A DNA stretch of 64,000 nt. Source: DATEPR01 sp963780635 (GTDB taxonomy: Bacteria; Actinomycetota; Actinomycetes; Mycobacteriales; Pseudonocardiaceae). The notes below the pieces were generated by a model. It did not search any database. It had not been told where the DNA came from and saw nothing but the letters and a program-made list of their open reading frames with translations. Of this stretch, positions 34,937-43,418 are shown one piece after another. The stretch covers positions 434,001 to 498,000 of the forward strand of contig CAWACW010000015.1 in assembly GCA_963780635.1 (NCBI GenBank). Direction: 5' to 3'. Position 1 is the stretch's first letter, and every line of letters begins with the position of its first letter. Made by a program: the position numbers and the translations under genes.

Positions 34937-35099
34937 AGAGCTGCTGACACAATGGCGTTCGATCAGGGAGCGGCGTCCAGGTGCGCCGGCTGCAAGGCGG
35001 AGGAGGTCCCGGTACCGCTGTTGTACCGGGGCCGACGACAACGCCGCAGCTGGCGTGCCTGGACGACGCGGGCCGAACAGTTGCTGTGTCAGCAGCTCT
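34937..35099. mobile_element. 163-bp terminal-inverted-repeat element, copy A (MITE-like)
   Basis: The ends are perfect 15-bp inverted repeats (AGAGCTGCTGACACA and its complement). The centre holds an 11-bp stem (35005-35015 with 35023-35033) around a 7-base loop. A second copy of exactly the same length lies at 63419-63581. In copy B the terminal repeat reads TAACAC/GTGTTA instead of TGACAC/GTGTCA, so both ends changed together. No transposase is encoded; it looks like a non-autonomous element, possibly of an IS5-type transposon. It sits 123 bases upstream of the serine hydrolase gene. Confidence 0.75.
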
Positions 35100-35221
35100 C
35101 AAGTGCAGCCTGGACGCAGTCACCGGCTCGGCGTGGCTTTGCCGGGCACGGCCCGGTGACAGGTGCCCGACATGGCCGCAATTGCGGCGACCCAGCTGCG
35201 CCGTCCCGCTATCTTGACCTC

Positions 35222-36583
35222 ATGCGGGTGAGCACTGAGCAGGCGTTGGACCGGAAGATCGCTCTCGTGCAGCGCGACCAGCGGCTGCCCTCCGTCGTCG
35301 CCGCCGTGGTGCGTGATGGTCAGCCGGTCTGGATCGGTGGCCGTGGCCGGGTGGACGGGCAACGGCCGACTGCCGATACGCAGTATCGGATCGGGTCGAT
35401 CACCAAGACGTTCGTCGGTGTCATGATCATGCGGCTGCGCGACGAGGGAAGCCTGGAGCTGGCCGATGCCCTGGCCACCCACGTGCCCGGTACGTCATTC
35501 GGCGACCGGACCATCGGTCAGCTCATGGCCCACGCGTCCGGCATCACCGCCGAGCCGCCCGGGTCGTGGTGGGAACGCAGCCCAGGTCAGGATTGGGCCG
35601 ACGTGGCCGCATCGACGGACGACGCGACCCTGCGGACTCGCGCCGGGCGGCGGTTCCACTATTCGAACCTGGGCTTCGCCGCGCTCGGCGAGGTCGTGGC
35701 CCGGTCGCGTGGCACCGACTGGTGGAGCGTGGTGCGCGACGAGATCGCTGTGCCGCTGGGCATGCACCGGACCATGCCGATGCCGGTGGCTCCGCACGCC
35801 ACCGGCTTCGCCGTGCATCCCTGGGCCGACGTGCTGCTGCCCGAGCCCGCTCACGACTCGAAGGGCATGGCACCCGCCGGGCAACTCTGGTCCACCGCCA
35901 CCGACCTCGCCCGCTGGGCCGCCTTCGTCGGTGGCGACACCGGCGACGTGCTCTGCGCCGACAGCCTGGCCGAGATGCGCGAGCCCGCCGTCGTCGACAA
36001 CGAGGGCGCCTGGACCGAGGGGTACGGACTGGGCTTGCAACTGGCCATCGACCACGGTCGCCGGCTGGCCGGGCACACCGGTTCGATGCCCGGGTTCGTG
36101 GCCGCCGTGTGGGCCGCACCGGAGGACAGCACCGGCTCCGTGATCCTCGCCAATGCCACCTCCGGAGCGCAGACCGGGTCGATCGCTGCCGAACTGGTGG
36201 ACATCTTCGTGACGCACGAGCCGAAACTGCCTGCCGAGTGGGCGCCGATGGCCGATGTCGATCCGGACCTGCTGGCTCTGGCCGGTCCCTGGTACTGGGG
36301 ATCGAGCGGTTTCGGATTGCGGCTGCTCGCCGGAAGCCGGCTGGAACTGGTCTCGCTGAAGGGCGGGCAGTGGCGGTCCCGATTCCGGCCCGAGCCGGAC
36401 GGCACGTGGACCGGGCTGGACGGCTACTACGCGGCCGAGACACTCAGAGTGGTCCGCCGCCCGGACGGCACGATCAGCCACCTCGACCTGAACACGTTCG
36501 TCCTCACCCGCACCCCCTACGACCCGTCCGCGCCCGTTCCGGGTGGCCTGGACCCGGACGGCTGGCGCGGCGACCAGGGCTGA
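35222..36583 (+). CDS. Serine hydrolase, beta-lactamase/class C-like fold
   Basis: A 453-residue cytoplasmic (no signal peptide) penicillin-binding-fold esterase or peptidase. The SxxK active site is GSITKTF (Ser59, Lys62). The second motif is YSN (Tyr147 in FHYSNLGF), and the third is GHTGSMPG, replacing KTG. The ~340-residue catalytic domain is followed by a C-terminal beta domain (from about 340, LLALAGPWYWGSSGFGLRL), as in LACTB-type and EstB-like hydrolases. The substrate is not deducible. ATG 35222 is the start; the upstream open frame runs through the terminal-inverted-repeat element and is not part of the gene. Confidence 0.88.
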   Translation: MRVSTEQALDRKIALVQRDQRLPSVVAAVVRDGQPVWIGGRGRVDGQRPTADTQYRIGSITKTFVGVMIMRLRDEGSLELADALATHVPGTSFGDRTIGQLMAHASGITAEPPGSWWERSPGQDWADVAASTDDATLRTRAGRRFHYSNLGFAALGEVVARSRGTDWWSVVRDEIAVPLGMHRTMPMPVAPHATGFAVHPWADVLLPEPAHDSKGMAPAGQLWSTATDLARWAAFVGGDTGDVLCADSLAEMREPAVVDNEGAWTEGYGLGLQLAIDHGRRLAGHTGSMPGFVAAVWAAPEDSTGSVILANATSGAQTGSIAAELVDIFVTHEPKLPAEWAPMADVDPDLLALAGPWYWGSSGFGLRLLAGSRLELVSLKGGQWRSRFRPEPDGTWTGLDGYYAAETLRVVRRPDGTISHLDLNTFVLTRTPYDPSAPVPGGLDPDGWRGDQG

Positions 36584-37004
36584 CGACCAGCTCCTTCTAC
36601 GCACGGTGGCCGACCCGCACTGGCCCGTTCGGAGCAATGCCACTCCTTTAGCCGAACCATTTTCTGGACCCATTGCCAGCGATGGTCCGGTTGCATTGGC
36701 GACGTCGGGTGATATCCCGGGTCACAACTACTGTGCGTTCATCCGACTTCGGCAAGTGAGTGAGTCACCCCTGCGCTTTCGAGAGTACAAACCACGCATA
36801 GGGCAACGCTTTCGGGTGACTGTGCCTGCTCGAACCGCGATGCTAGCGTCGCTGCTGTCGGCATAGGACAGCACATTAACAGCATCGTCGGAATCCATTC
36901 ACAGACCACCAATACGGGCAAATCGCGGACCTAACCGGTAGCGCGATCGATCAATCGTGTCCACATTCTTCCAATCCTGACTCGATTGTTGACAGGGGTG
37001 CGCA
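36584..37004. other. Non-coding leader region of the encapsulin cluster
   Basis: Some 420 bases without a gene, noticeably lower in GC than the flanks. It presumably holds the promoter of the downstream six-gene run. A partial inverted repeat GATCGATCAATCG is at about 36941-36955. A TTGACA box at 36989 is too close to the GTG start to be its -35 unless the start is elsewhere. No other structure was resolved. Confidence 0.45.
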
Positions 37005-38432
37005 GTGACGCAGTCGGTACAGCAGCAAGAACGGGACGGCAGTAGCAATGGTCAACCGCAGCAGTTGAGCCTTGGTACAGCCGCCGCGCGGAATCTGTCC
37101 ACCACGACGAAGACTCCCCCGCAGATGCAGGGCATCAGCACGCGCTGGCTGCTGCGCGTACTGCCCTGGGTGCAGGTCGGCGGCGGCACGTACCGCGTGA
37201 ACCGGCGCATGCGGCACACCAGCGGGAGCGGTCGGGTCGCCTTCGGCAACATCGGCGAGGACGTGCAGATCGTGGCACCCACGCTGGCCGAGCTACCCGC
37301 GCTGCGAGGAATCACCGATCCGGACCTGCTGCAGACCATCGCGAGCCAGTTCACCCAGGACACCTACGAGCCCGGCGACACGATCACCCAGCACGAACAG
37401 CCCGCCAACCAGCTGATCCTCATCGCGCACGGCAAGGTCAACACCAGCCGCCCCGGCAAGTACGGCGACCCGACGTCCATCGCCACCCTGGCCGACGGCG
37501 ACCACCTGGGTCACGCCGCGCTGACCACCGCCGACACGACCTGGCCCAGTACCGCGACCGCGCTGACCCCCGTCATCACGCTCACCCTGCGCCGGGAGAC
37601 GCTGGACCGGCTCGTCGCGGCGCATCCCGAGCTGGCCGACTCGATCCGCGTGCACACCGCCAGCAGTTCGTCGCACCAGAACGCGCACGGCGAGGCGAGC
37701 ATTCACCTGGCGTCCGGCCACCAGGGTGAGCACACCCTGGACGGCACGTTCGCGGACTACGAGCTGAGCCCCCGCGAGTACGAACTCTCGCTGGCGCAGA
37801 CGATCCTGCGCGTCCACACCCGCGTCGCCGATCTCTACAACCAGCCGCACAACCAGACCGAGAACCAGTTGCGGCTGACCATCGAGGCCCTGCGCGAACG
37901 CCAGGAGTACGAGATGGTGAACAACGCGGACTTCGGTCTGCTGCACAACGCCGATCTGTCCCAACGCATCCCGACCCGCTCCGGTCCACCGACACCGGAC
38001 GACATGGACGATCTGCTGGCCGCCGTCTGGAAGGAGCCCGCCTACCTGCTGGCGCACCCGAAGACCATCGCCGCGTTCGGCCGGGAGTGCAGCAAGCGCG
38101 GGATATACCCGACAGGTGTCGACCTCAACGGCCACAAGATCCCGGCGTGGCGCGGGGTGCCGTTGTTGCCCTGCAACAAGATTCCCGTCGGTGACAACCA
38201 CACCACGTCGGTCATCGCGATGCGCGTCGGCGAGCAGAACCAGGGTGTGGTCGGTCTGCACCAGGTCGGGTTGCCCGACGAGTACGAGCCCGGCCTGTCG
38301 GTCCGGTTCATGAACATCAACGAGCAGGCCGTGATCTCCTACCTCGTCACGGCCTACTACTCGGCGGCCATCCTGGTGCCGGACGCGCTCGCGGTGCTGG
38401 AGCACGTCGAGTTGGGCCGTGCCGATGACTAA
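37005..38432 (+). CDS. Family 2B-type encapsulin shell protein with cNMP-binding-like domain (shell 1)
   Basis: 475-residue HK97-fold capsid protein predicted to assemble into a nanocompartment. After a disordered Gln/Ser-rich N-arm (1-30) comes QLSLGTAAARNLSTTTKTPP and a conserved arm to ~80. A cyclic-nucleotide-binding-like domain (~90-205) follows (DTYEPGDTITQHEQPANQLI, LIAHGKVNTSRPGKYGDP). Its phosphate cassette is altered to GHAALTTADTTWPS with no Arg, so nucleotide binding is uncertain. The HK97 core runs from YELSPREYELSLAQTILRVH to the end (LAHPKTIAAFGREC, SVIAMRVGEQNQGVVGLHQV). Such shells are known to occur beside terpene and polyprenyl synthase genes. The GTG at 37005 has AGGGG upstream. 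Its end overlaps shell 2 by eight bases. Confidence 0.9.
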   Translation: MTQSVQQQERDGSSNGQPQQLSLGTAAARNLSTTTKTPPQMQGISTRWLLRVLPWVQVGGGTYRVNRRMRHTSGSGRVAFGNIGEDVQIVAPTLAELPALRGITDPDLLQTIASQFTQDTYEPGDTITQHEQPANQLILIAHGKVNTSRPGKYGDPTSIATLADGDHLGHAALTTADTTWPSTATALTPVITLTLRRETLDRLVAAHPELADSIRVHTASSSSHQNAHGEASIHLASGHQGEHTLDGTFADYELSPREYELSLAQTILRVHTRVADLYNQPHNQTENQLRLTIEALRERQEYEMVNNADFGLLHNADLSQRIPTRSGPPTPDDMDDLLAAVWKEPAYLLAHPKTIAAFGRECSKRGIYPTGVDLNGHKIPAWRGVPLLPCNKIPVGDNHTTSVIAMRVGEQNQGVVGLHQVGLPDEYEPGLSVRFMNINEQAVISYLVTAYYSAAILVPDALAVLEHVELGRADD

Positions 38433-39819
38433 CGCGACGACGGAGTCCGAGGAGAACACCCGCCAGCAGCTCAGTCTCGGCACGGCGGCGGCCAGAAACC
38501 TTGCCACGACACACAAGACGCCGCCGCAGATGCAGGGTGTCAGTCCGCGGTGGCTGCTGCGTGCGCTGCCGTGGGTCGACGTGGCGGGCGGTACGTACCG
38601 GGTGAACCGGCGACTCGTCTACCCGGTCGGCACCGGCAAGGTCAGCTTCACGGTCACGGGCGACGCCGTCCGCGTGGTGCCGCCGACGCTGGCCGAACTG
38701 CCCGCGCTGCGTGAGGTCGACGATCTGGAGCTGCTGGACACGATCGCGGGCGGGTTCGAGCAGGTCACCTACCGGGCCGGCGACACCATCGCCGAGCACG
38801 GGCAGGCGGCCGACCGGGTCATCCTGATCGCGCACGGCAAGGTGAGCACCAGTCAGCCGGGCAAGTACGGCGACCCGACCACGACCGGCACGCTGGCCGA
38901 CGGCGACCATCTCGGCCACGCCACTCTCGCCGGTTCGGACATCTGGCCGCACACCGCCACCGCTCTCACCCCGGTCATCGCGCTCGCCCTGAGCCGGGAG
39001 CGGTTCGACCGGATCGCGGCGGACAACCCCGCTCTCGCGGTCGCGCTGGCGGTCGGGTCCGACCGGAAGCCGGACCACAACAAGCACGGTGAGGCCAGCA
39101 TCGACCTCACCTCAGGGCACATGGGCGAGCACCTGATCACCGGCACGTTCGTGGACTACGAGGTGCGGCCGAGGGAGTACGAACTCTCGATCGCGCAGAC
39201 GGTACTGCGCGTCCACACCCGCGTCGCCGACCTCTACAACCAGCCGCACAACCAGACCGAGCACCAGTTGCGGCTGACTGTGGAGGCCCTGCGGGAGCGG
39301 CAGGAGCACGAGATGTTCAACAACCCGGACTTCGGGTTGCTGCACAACGTCGATCTGTCCCAACGCATCCCGACCACCTCCGGGCCGCCCACGCCGGACG
39401 ACCTGGACAACCTGCTGACCCGGCGACGCAAGACGCAGGTCATGCTCGCGCACCCGAAGGCGATCGCCGCGTTCGGCCGGGAGTGCAACAGCAGAGGGAT
39501 CTATCCGCAGGAGGTGGAGTTCAACGGGAAGCTCGTGCGGGGCTGGCGGGGCGTGCCGCTGGTGCCGACCGACAAGATCCCGATCGGCGACGGCCACACC
39601 ACGTCGATCGTGGCGATGCGGATGGGCGAGGAGAACCAGGGTGTCGTGGGGTTGCAGCAGGTCGGGCTGCCCGACGAGCTGGAGCCGGGCCTGACCGTGC
39701 GGTTCATGGAGATCAACGAGCAGGCCGTCAGCTCCTACCTGGTCACCGCGTACTACTCGGTCGCGGTCCTGGTCCCGGATGCGCTCGGTGTCCTGGAACA
39801 CGTCGAGATCGGACGGTGA
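38425..39819 (+). CDS. Family 2B-type encapsulin shell protein, paralogue (shell 2)
   Basis: 464 residues, the same domain order as the preceding gene and closely similar along its length. Shared blocks include RVHTRVADLYNQPHNQTE, QQLSLGTAAARNLATT and DLSQRIPTTSGPPTPDD. The N-arm differs (MTNATTESEENTR). The cNMP-like domain (~80-195) again lacks the canonical Arg (GHATLAGSDIWPHTATALTP). The C-terminal capsid core ends VPDALGVLEHVEIGR. ATG 38425 overlaps the first shell's stop by eight bases, so the two should be made together in a fixed ratio and may co-assemble. The polyprenyl synthase starts one base after its stop. Confidence 0.9.
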   Translation: MTNATTESEENTRQQLSLGTAAARNLATTHKTPPQMQGVSPRWLLRALPWVDVAGGTYRVNRRLVYPVGTGKVSFTVTGDAVRVVPPTLAELPALREVDDLELLDTIAGGFEQVTYRAGDTIAEHGQAADRVILIAHGKVSTSQPGKYGDPTTTGTLADGDHLGHATLAGSDIWPHTATALTPVIALALSRERFDRIAADNPALAVALAVGSDRKPDHNKHGEASIDLTSGHMGEHLITGTFVDYEVRPREYELSIAQTVLRVHTRVADLYNQPHNQTEHQLRLTVEALRERQEHEMFNNPDFGLLHNVDLSQRIPTTSGPPTPDDLDNLLTRRRKTQVMLAHPKAIAAFGRECNSRGIYPQEVEFNGKLVRGWRGVPLVPTDKIPIGDGHTTSIVAMRMGEENQGVVGLQQVGLPDELEPGLTVRFMEINEQAVSSYLVTAYYSVAVLVPDALGVLEHVEIGR

Positions 39820-39820
39820 C

Positions 39821-40909
39821 ATGACTGCCCAGCGGACTCCGGCCGCCACGCGGCCACCGGCACAGGTGCTCGCGTGGACCGCCGAACTCGTGACACCGGC
39901 CCTGCGCAAGGCGGTCGACACACTGCCCGAGTCGATGCGCGGGATCGCCGGCTACCACTTCGGCTGGTCGGACGAGCGGGGCAGACCGTGTGACGAGAAC
40001 GCGGGCAAGTTGTTGCGCCCGGCGCTCGCCCTGCTGGCGGCGCGAGCCGTCGGCAGGGCGGGGGACGGAGCGGGGGACGCGCCGATCGGCAGGCCGGTCG
40101 GCACAGCGGTCGACTCAGCGCTCCCGGCTGCCGTCGCGGTGCAGCTGGTGCACGACTTCTCGTTGCTGCACGACGACGTGATGGATCGTGACGCCACCCG
40201 GCGGCACCGGCCCACCGCGTGGAAGGTGTTCGGGGTGAACCCGGCGATTCTGGTCGGGGATGCCCTGCTGACGCTGGCGTTCGACGTGCTCGCGGCCAGC
40301 GGGCATCCGTCGGCCCAGGAGTGCGCGCGGTCGCTGAGCGCCGGCGTGCAGGAGCTGATCGACGGCCAGAGCGCGGATTTCGCGTTCGAGCGGCGCACCG
40401 ACGTCGAACTGGCGGAGTGCGTGCGGATGGCCGAGGGAAAGACGGGGGCGCTCCTGGGGCGTGCGTGCGCCCTGGGAGCCGCCTTCGGCGGCGGGGATGC
40501 CGAGCAGGTCGCCGGTTTCCGCCGGTTCGGCGAACGATTGGGATTGGCGTTCCAACTGGTCGACGACCTGCTCGGCATCTGGGGTGACCCGGCGGTGACG
40601 GGCAAACCGGTGCACTCGGATCTGCGCAACCGCAAGAAGTCGCTGCCGGTCGTTGCGGCACTGACCTCGGGCACGCCGGCGGGTTTCGAGCTGGCGGACC
40701 GCTACCACCGCGAGGCGCCGTTCACCGACGACGAGCTGGCGTACGTGGCCGGGCTCGTGGAACGTGGCGGCGGCAGAACGTGGAGCCAGGCCAGGGCGGA
40801 CGACCTACTGAGCGACGCGCTGCGGTGCCTTGCCGGTACGCGGCCCGAGCCGATGGCCGGCACCGAACTGGCCGCGCTGGCCCGCCTGGTCACCCGCCGA
40901 GACCACTGA
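39821..40909 (+). CDS. Polyprenyl diphosphate synthase (probable encapsulin cargo)
   Basis: A 362-residue all-helical isoprenyl diphosphate synthase making a C15-C20 or longer prenyl diphosphate from IPP and an allylic primer. The first Asp-rich motif is LLHDDVMDRDATRR (~residue 118) and the second is LVDDLLGIWGD (~247), with GKLLRPALALLAARA and the downstream KKSLPVVAAL also typical. The N-terminus (MTAQRTPAATRPPAQVL) is Thr/Pro/Ala-rich and likely disordered, the kind of tail that directs cargo into family 2 shells; this is inference. ATG 39821 lies one base after the shell 2 stop. No terpene cyclase is nearby, so the product may leave as a prenyl diphosphate. Confidence 0.9.
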   Translation: MTAQRTPAATRPPAQVLAWTAELVTPALRKAVDTLPESMRGIAGYHFGWSDERGRPCDENAGKLLRPALALLAARAVGRAGDGAGDAPIGRPVGTAVDSALPAAVAVQLVHDFSLLHDDVMDRDATRRHRPTAWKVFGVNPAILVGDALLTLAFDVLAASGHPSAQECARSLSAGVQELIDGQSADFAFERRTDVELAECVRMAEGKTGALLGRACALGAAFGGGDAEQVAGFRRFGERLGLAFQLVDDLLGIWGDPAVTGKPVHSDLRNRKKSLPVVAALTSGTPAGFELADRYHREAPFTDDELAYVAGLVERGGGRTWSQARADDLLSDALRCLAGTRPEPMAGTELAALARLVTRRDH

Positions 40910-40949
40910 GCCGACACCACTGAGCCGAGACCACTGAGCCGAGACCACC
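40896..40949 (+). repeat. 14-bp tandem repeat across the polyprenyl synthase stop
   Basis: GCCGAGACCACTGA occurs at 40896 and, as near-identical units, at 40910, 40924 and (partly) 40938. The first unit supplies the stop codon of the synthase and the rest fills most of the gap before ispH. It looks like recent slippage; no function is evident. Confidence 0.75.
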
Positions 40950-40961
40950 CGGGGGATCCCC

Positions 40962-42245
40962 ATGTCCGACAGCGGACCGCACGACATCCTCGCGTTCGCC
41001 GCCCACGAACCGGGCGTCCTGGCCCACGGGACGGTCGTGGTTGCCGACGAGCTGCTGCGGCCGGGGTTGCCGCCGATCCCCTGCCCGGCCGCGCCGTTGC
41101 TGGCAGGCGAACTGGGCAGGCGTGGCCTGGCGGCGGTCCGTGGGCCGCTGCGGCTGGGGGCCACCGACCGGGCAGGTGGTCCGGCAGGCGCGTTGGCCGC
41201 TGTGCTGTCCGGCACGTCCGGCCGGGTCGGGCTCGGCGTGGCCGCCGCCGGGCTCGACGCCCAGCGCATCGCGCGGTCGGTGCTGGCCGGCTACCTGGCG
41301 GTGGCCGACCGGCCCCGGCGGGTGCTGCTGGCCGCGCCACGGTCGTTCTGCGCCGGTGTGGAACGAGCCATCGACGTGGTGGCCGCGCTGCTCGACCAGC
41401 GCGGCGGTCCGGTCTACGTGCGCAAACAGATCGTGCACAACACCCACGTTGTCGCTGATCTGGAGGCCCGCGGCGCGGTGTTCGTGGACGAGCTGGACGC
41501 CGTGCCGGACGAGGCGGTGGTCGTGTTCTCCGCGCACGGCGTCTCCCCCGCCGTGCGGAAGGTCGCGGCCGAGCGTGGGCTGGAGGTGATCGACGCGACC
41601 TGCCCGCTGGTCACCAAGGTGCACACGGAGGCGCGACGGTTCGCCGAGCGCGGCGACACCGTGCTGTTGATCGGCCACGAAGGACACGAGGAGGTCGAGG
41701 GCACGCTCGGCGAGGCACCCGAGCACACGGTGCTGGTGCAGACCGTGCAGGACGCGGCGACCGTGCCGGTGCCCGATCCTCGGCGGGTGTCCTACCTGAC
41801 CCAGACCACGCTCGCCATGGACGAGACCGCCGAGGTGGTGGCCGCGCTGCGCGACCGGTTCCCCGCACTGCGCGCCGCCGCGTCCGAGGACATCTGCTAC
41901 GCCACCACGAACCGCCAGCACGCGCTGGCCGCGATCGCGACCGAGGCCGACCTGGTGCTCGTGGTCGGGTCGGCCAACTCGTCCAACTCGGTCCGGCTGG
42001 TCGAGCAGACGGGCAGGCGGGGCACCGAAGGCCATCTGATCGACGACGCGGCAGGCATCCGGCCGGAATGGCTCGCCGGGGTGCGGGTGGTGGGCCTGAC
42101 GGCCGGGGCGTCGGCGCCGCCGCGGCTGGTCGACGACGTGGTCGAGGCGCTCGGCGGGCTGGGCCCGGTGAGCGCCGTCGAACGGGAGATCACCCGGGAG
42201 ACGATCCACTTCACGCTGCCGTCGTCGGTGCGCCGCGCGACCTGA
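40962..42245 (+). CDS. ispH: 4-hydroxy-3-methylbut-2-enyl diphosphate reductase (IspH) with N-terminal extension
   Basis: Last enzyme of the MEP pathway, a [4Fe-4S] reductase giving IPP and DMAPP. The catalytic part (residues ~118-427) is complete. The cluster Cys are in APRSFCAGVERAID (Cys130), VIDATCPLVTKVH and EDICYATTNRQ. Substrate residues are in KQIVHNTH, SAHGVSP, GHEGHEEVEGT, LTQTTLAMDET and ANSSNSVRL. Unlike ordinary IspH (first cluster Cys near residue 12), 118 residues precede the domain. This Ala/Gly/Leu-rich segment (PGVLAHGTVVVADELLRPGL) may be a small folded domain, weakly recalling nucleoside phosphorylases, or a targeting region. It lies 52 bases after the polyprenyl synthase and would supply its substrates. 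Confidence 0.92.
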   Translation: MSDSGPHDILAFAAHEPGVLAHGTVVVADELLRPGLPPIPCPAAPLLAGELGRRGLAAVRGPLRLGATDRAGGPAGALAAVLSGTSGRVGLGVAAAGLDAQRIARSVLAGYLAVADRPRRVLLAAPRSFCAGVERAIDVVAALLDQRGGPVYVRKQIVHNTHVVADLEARGAVFVDELDAVPDEAVVVFSAHGVSPAVRKVAAERGLEVIDATCPLVTKVHTEARRFAERGDTVLLIGHEGHEEVEGTLGEAPEHTVLVQTVQDAATVPVPDPRRVSYLTQTTLAMDETAEVVAALRDRFPALRAAASEDICYATTNRQHALAAIATEADLVLVVGSANSSNSVRLVEQTGRRGTEGHLIDDAAGIRPEWLAGVRVVGLTAGASAPPRLVDDVVEALGGLGPVSAVEREITRETIHFTLPSSVRRAT

Positions 42246-42287
42246 GACACACGGCGGCGGATTGCCTGTCCTGCTAGCGTCTCGCAG

Positions 42288-43418
42288 GTGACGACGACCG
42301 GGAACGACACCCCGGAGCCGCAGCCGGTGGCCACGACCCTGACCAATGCGGCCATCTTTCTGGTGGTCACGATCGCTCCCGGGCTCGACGCCGAGGACGC
42401 GGTCCGCGACCTGTGCGGCGACCTGGCGGGACTGCGCCGGGCTGTGGGCTTCCGGGACGGCAACGCACGACTGACGTGCGTGACGGGCATCGGCTCGGCC
42501 GCATGGGACCGGCTGTTCGGCACGCCGCGGCCTGCCGGCCTGCACCCGTTCCGCGAACTGGAGGCCGGCGACCGGCACGCGGTGGCCACGCCGGGCGACC
42601 TCTTCTTCCACATCCGGGCGACCCGGATGGACATGTGCTTCGAGCTGGCCAGTCAACTGGCCCACCGGCTGGGCGACGCGGTGTCGGTCGAGGACGAGGT
42701 GCACGGGTTCCGGTACTTCGACAACCGCGATCTGCTCGGTTTCGTGGACGGCACGGAGAATCCCGAGGGCGCGGACGCCGACGACGCGACCGTGATCGGC
42801 GACGAGGACGCGGAGTTCGCAGGCGGCAGCTACGTGATCGTCCAGAAGTACCTGCACGACATGGCCCGCTGGAACGCGATGCCCATCGAGGAGCAGGAAG
42901 ACGTCATCGGCCGCAAGAAGCTGTCCGACATCGAACTACTCGACGACGTGAAGCCCAGCTTCGCGCACAACGCACTGACCTCGATCACCGACGAGAACGG
43001 CGACGACATCGACATCGTCCGGGACAACATGCCCTTCGGTGCGATCGGCGAGGCCGAGTTCGGCACGTACTTCATCGGCTACGCCAAGTCTCCTGAGCCG
43101 ATCGAACGCATGCTCACCAACATGTTCATCGGCGATCCGCCGGGCAACTACGACCGGCTGCTGGACGTCAGCACCGCGGTCACCGGCTCGCTGTACTTCG
43201 TGCCGTCGGTGCCGCTGCTGGAAAGCCTGGCCGACCGGACTCCGGACAGCGAGCCCGCGGCGGCAGTGTCATCCGGCCTGTCATCCGGCCTGTCATCCGC
43301 GGTCTCGTCATCCGCGGTGTCGTCCGCACTGTCATCCACGCCGCCGGCCCAGAACACGCCGACGCGCAACGGATCGCTCCACATCGGCAGCCTGAAAGGG
43401 GCCTCGCAGCATGAATAA
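42288..43418 (+). CDS. Dye-decolorising heme peroxidase (DyP) with encapsulation peptide
   Basis: 376 residues. Heme peroxidase of the DyP family, reducing H2O2 while oxidising bulky substrates. The family motif GFVDGTENPEG (GxxDG, catalytic Asp) is at ~residue 150, the proximal heme His is in VKPSFAHNA (~225), and the distal Arg lies in IVRDNMPFG. After residue ~320 the chain becomes a Ser-rich low-complexity linker (SSGLSSGLSSAVSSS) coded by short DNA repeats. It ends with GSLHIGSLKG, the known targeting peptide that docks cargo in family 1 encapsulins. The encapsulin gene overlaps its last eight bases. GTG 42288 is the start. Confidence 0.95.
   Translation: MTTTGNDTPEPQPVATTLTNAAIFLVVTIAPGLDAEDAVRDLCGDLAGLRRAVGFRDGNARLTCVTGIGSAAWDRLFGTPRPAGLHPFRELEAGDRHAVATPGDLFFHIRATRMDMCFELASQLAHRLGDAVSVEDEVHGFRYFDNRDLLGFVDGTENPEGADADDATVIGDEDAEFAGGSYVIVQKYLHDMARWNAMPIEEQEDVIGRKKLSDIELLDDVKPSFAHNALTSITDENGDDIDIVRDNMPFGAIGEAEFGTYFIGYAKSPEPIERMLTNMFIGDPPGNYDRLLDVSTAVTGSLYFVPSVPLLESLADRTPDSEPAAAVSSGLSSGLSSAVSSSAVSSALSSTPPAQNTPTRNGSLHIGSLKGASQHE

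Noticed and set aside
34922..35221. In-frame N-terminal extension of the serine hydrolase through TIR element copy A
   Set aside because: The extension is element sequence also found at 63.4 kb; the hydrolase domain starts normally at the ATG at 35222.
36989..36994. TTGACA as a -35 box for the first encapsulin gene
   Set aside because: It ends only ten bases before the GTG start, leaving no room for a -10 and transcript start.
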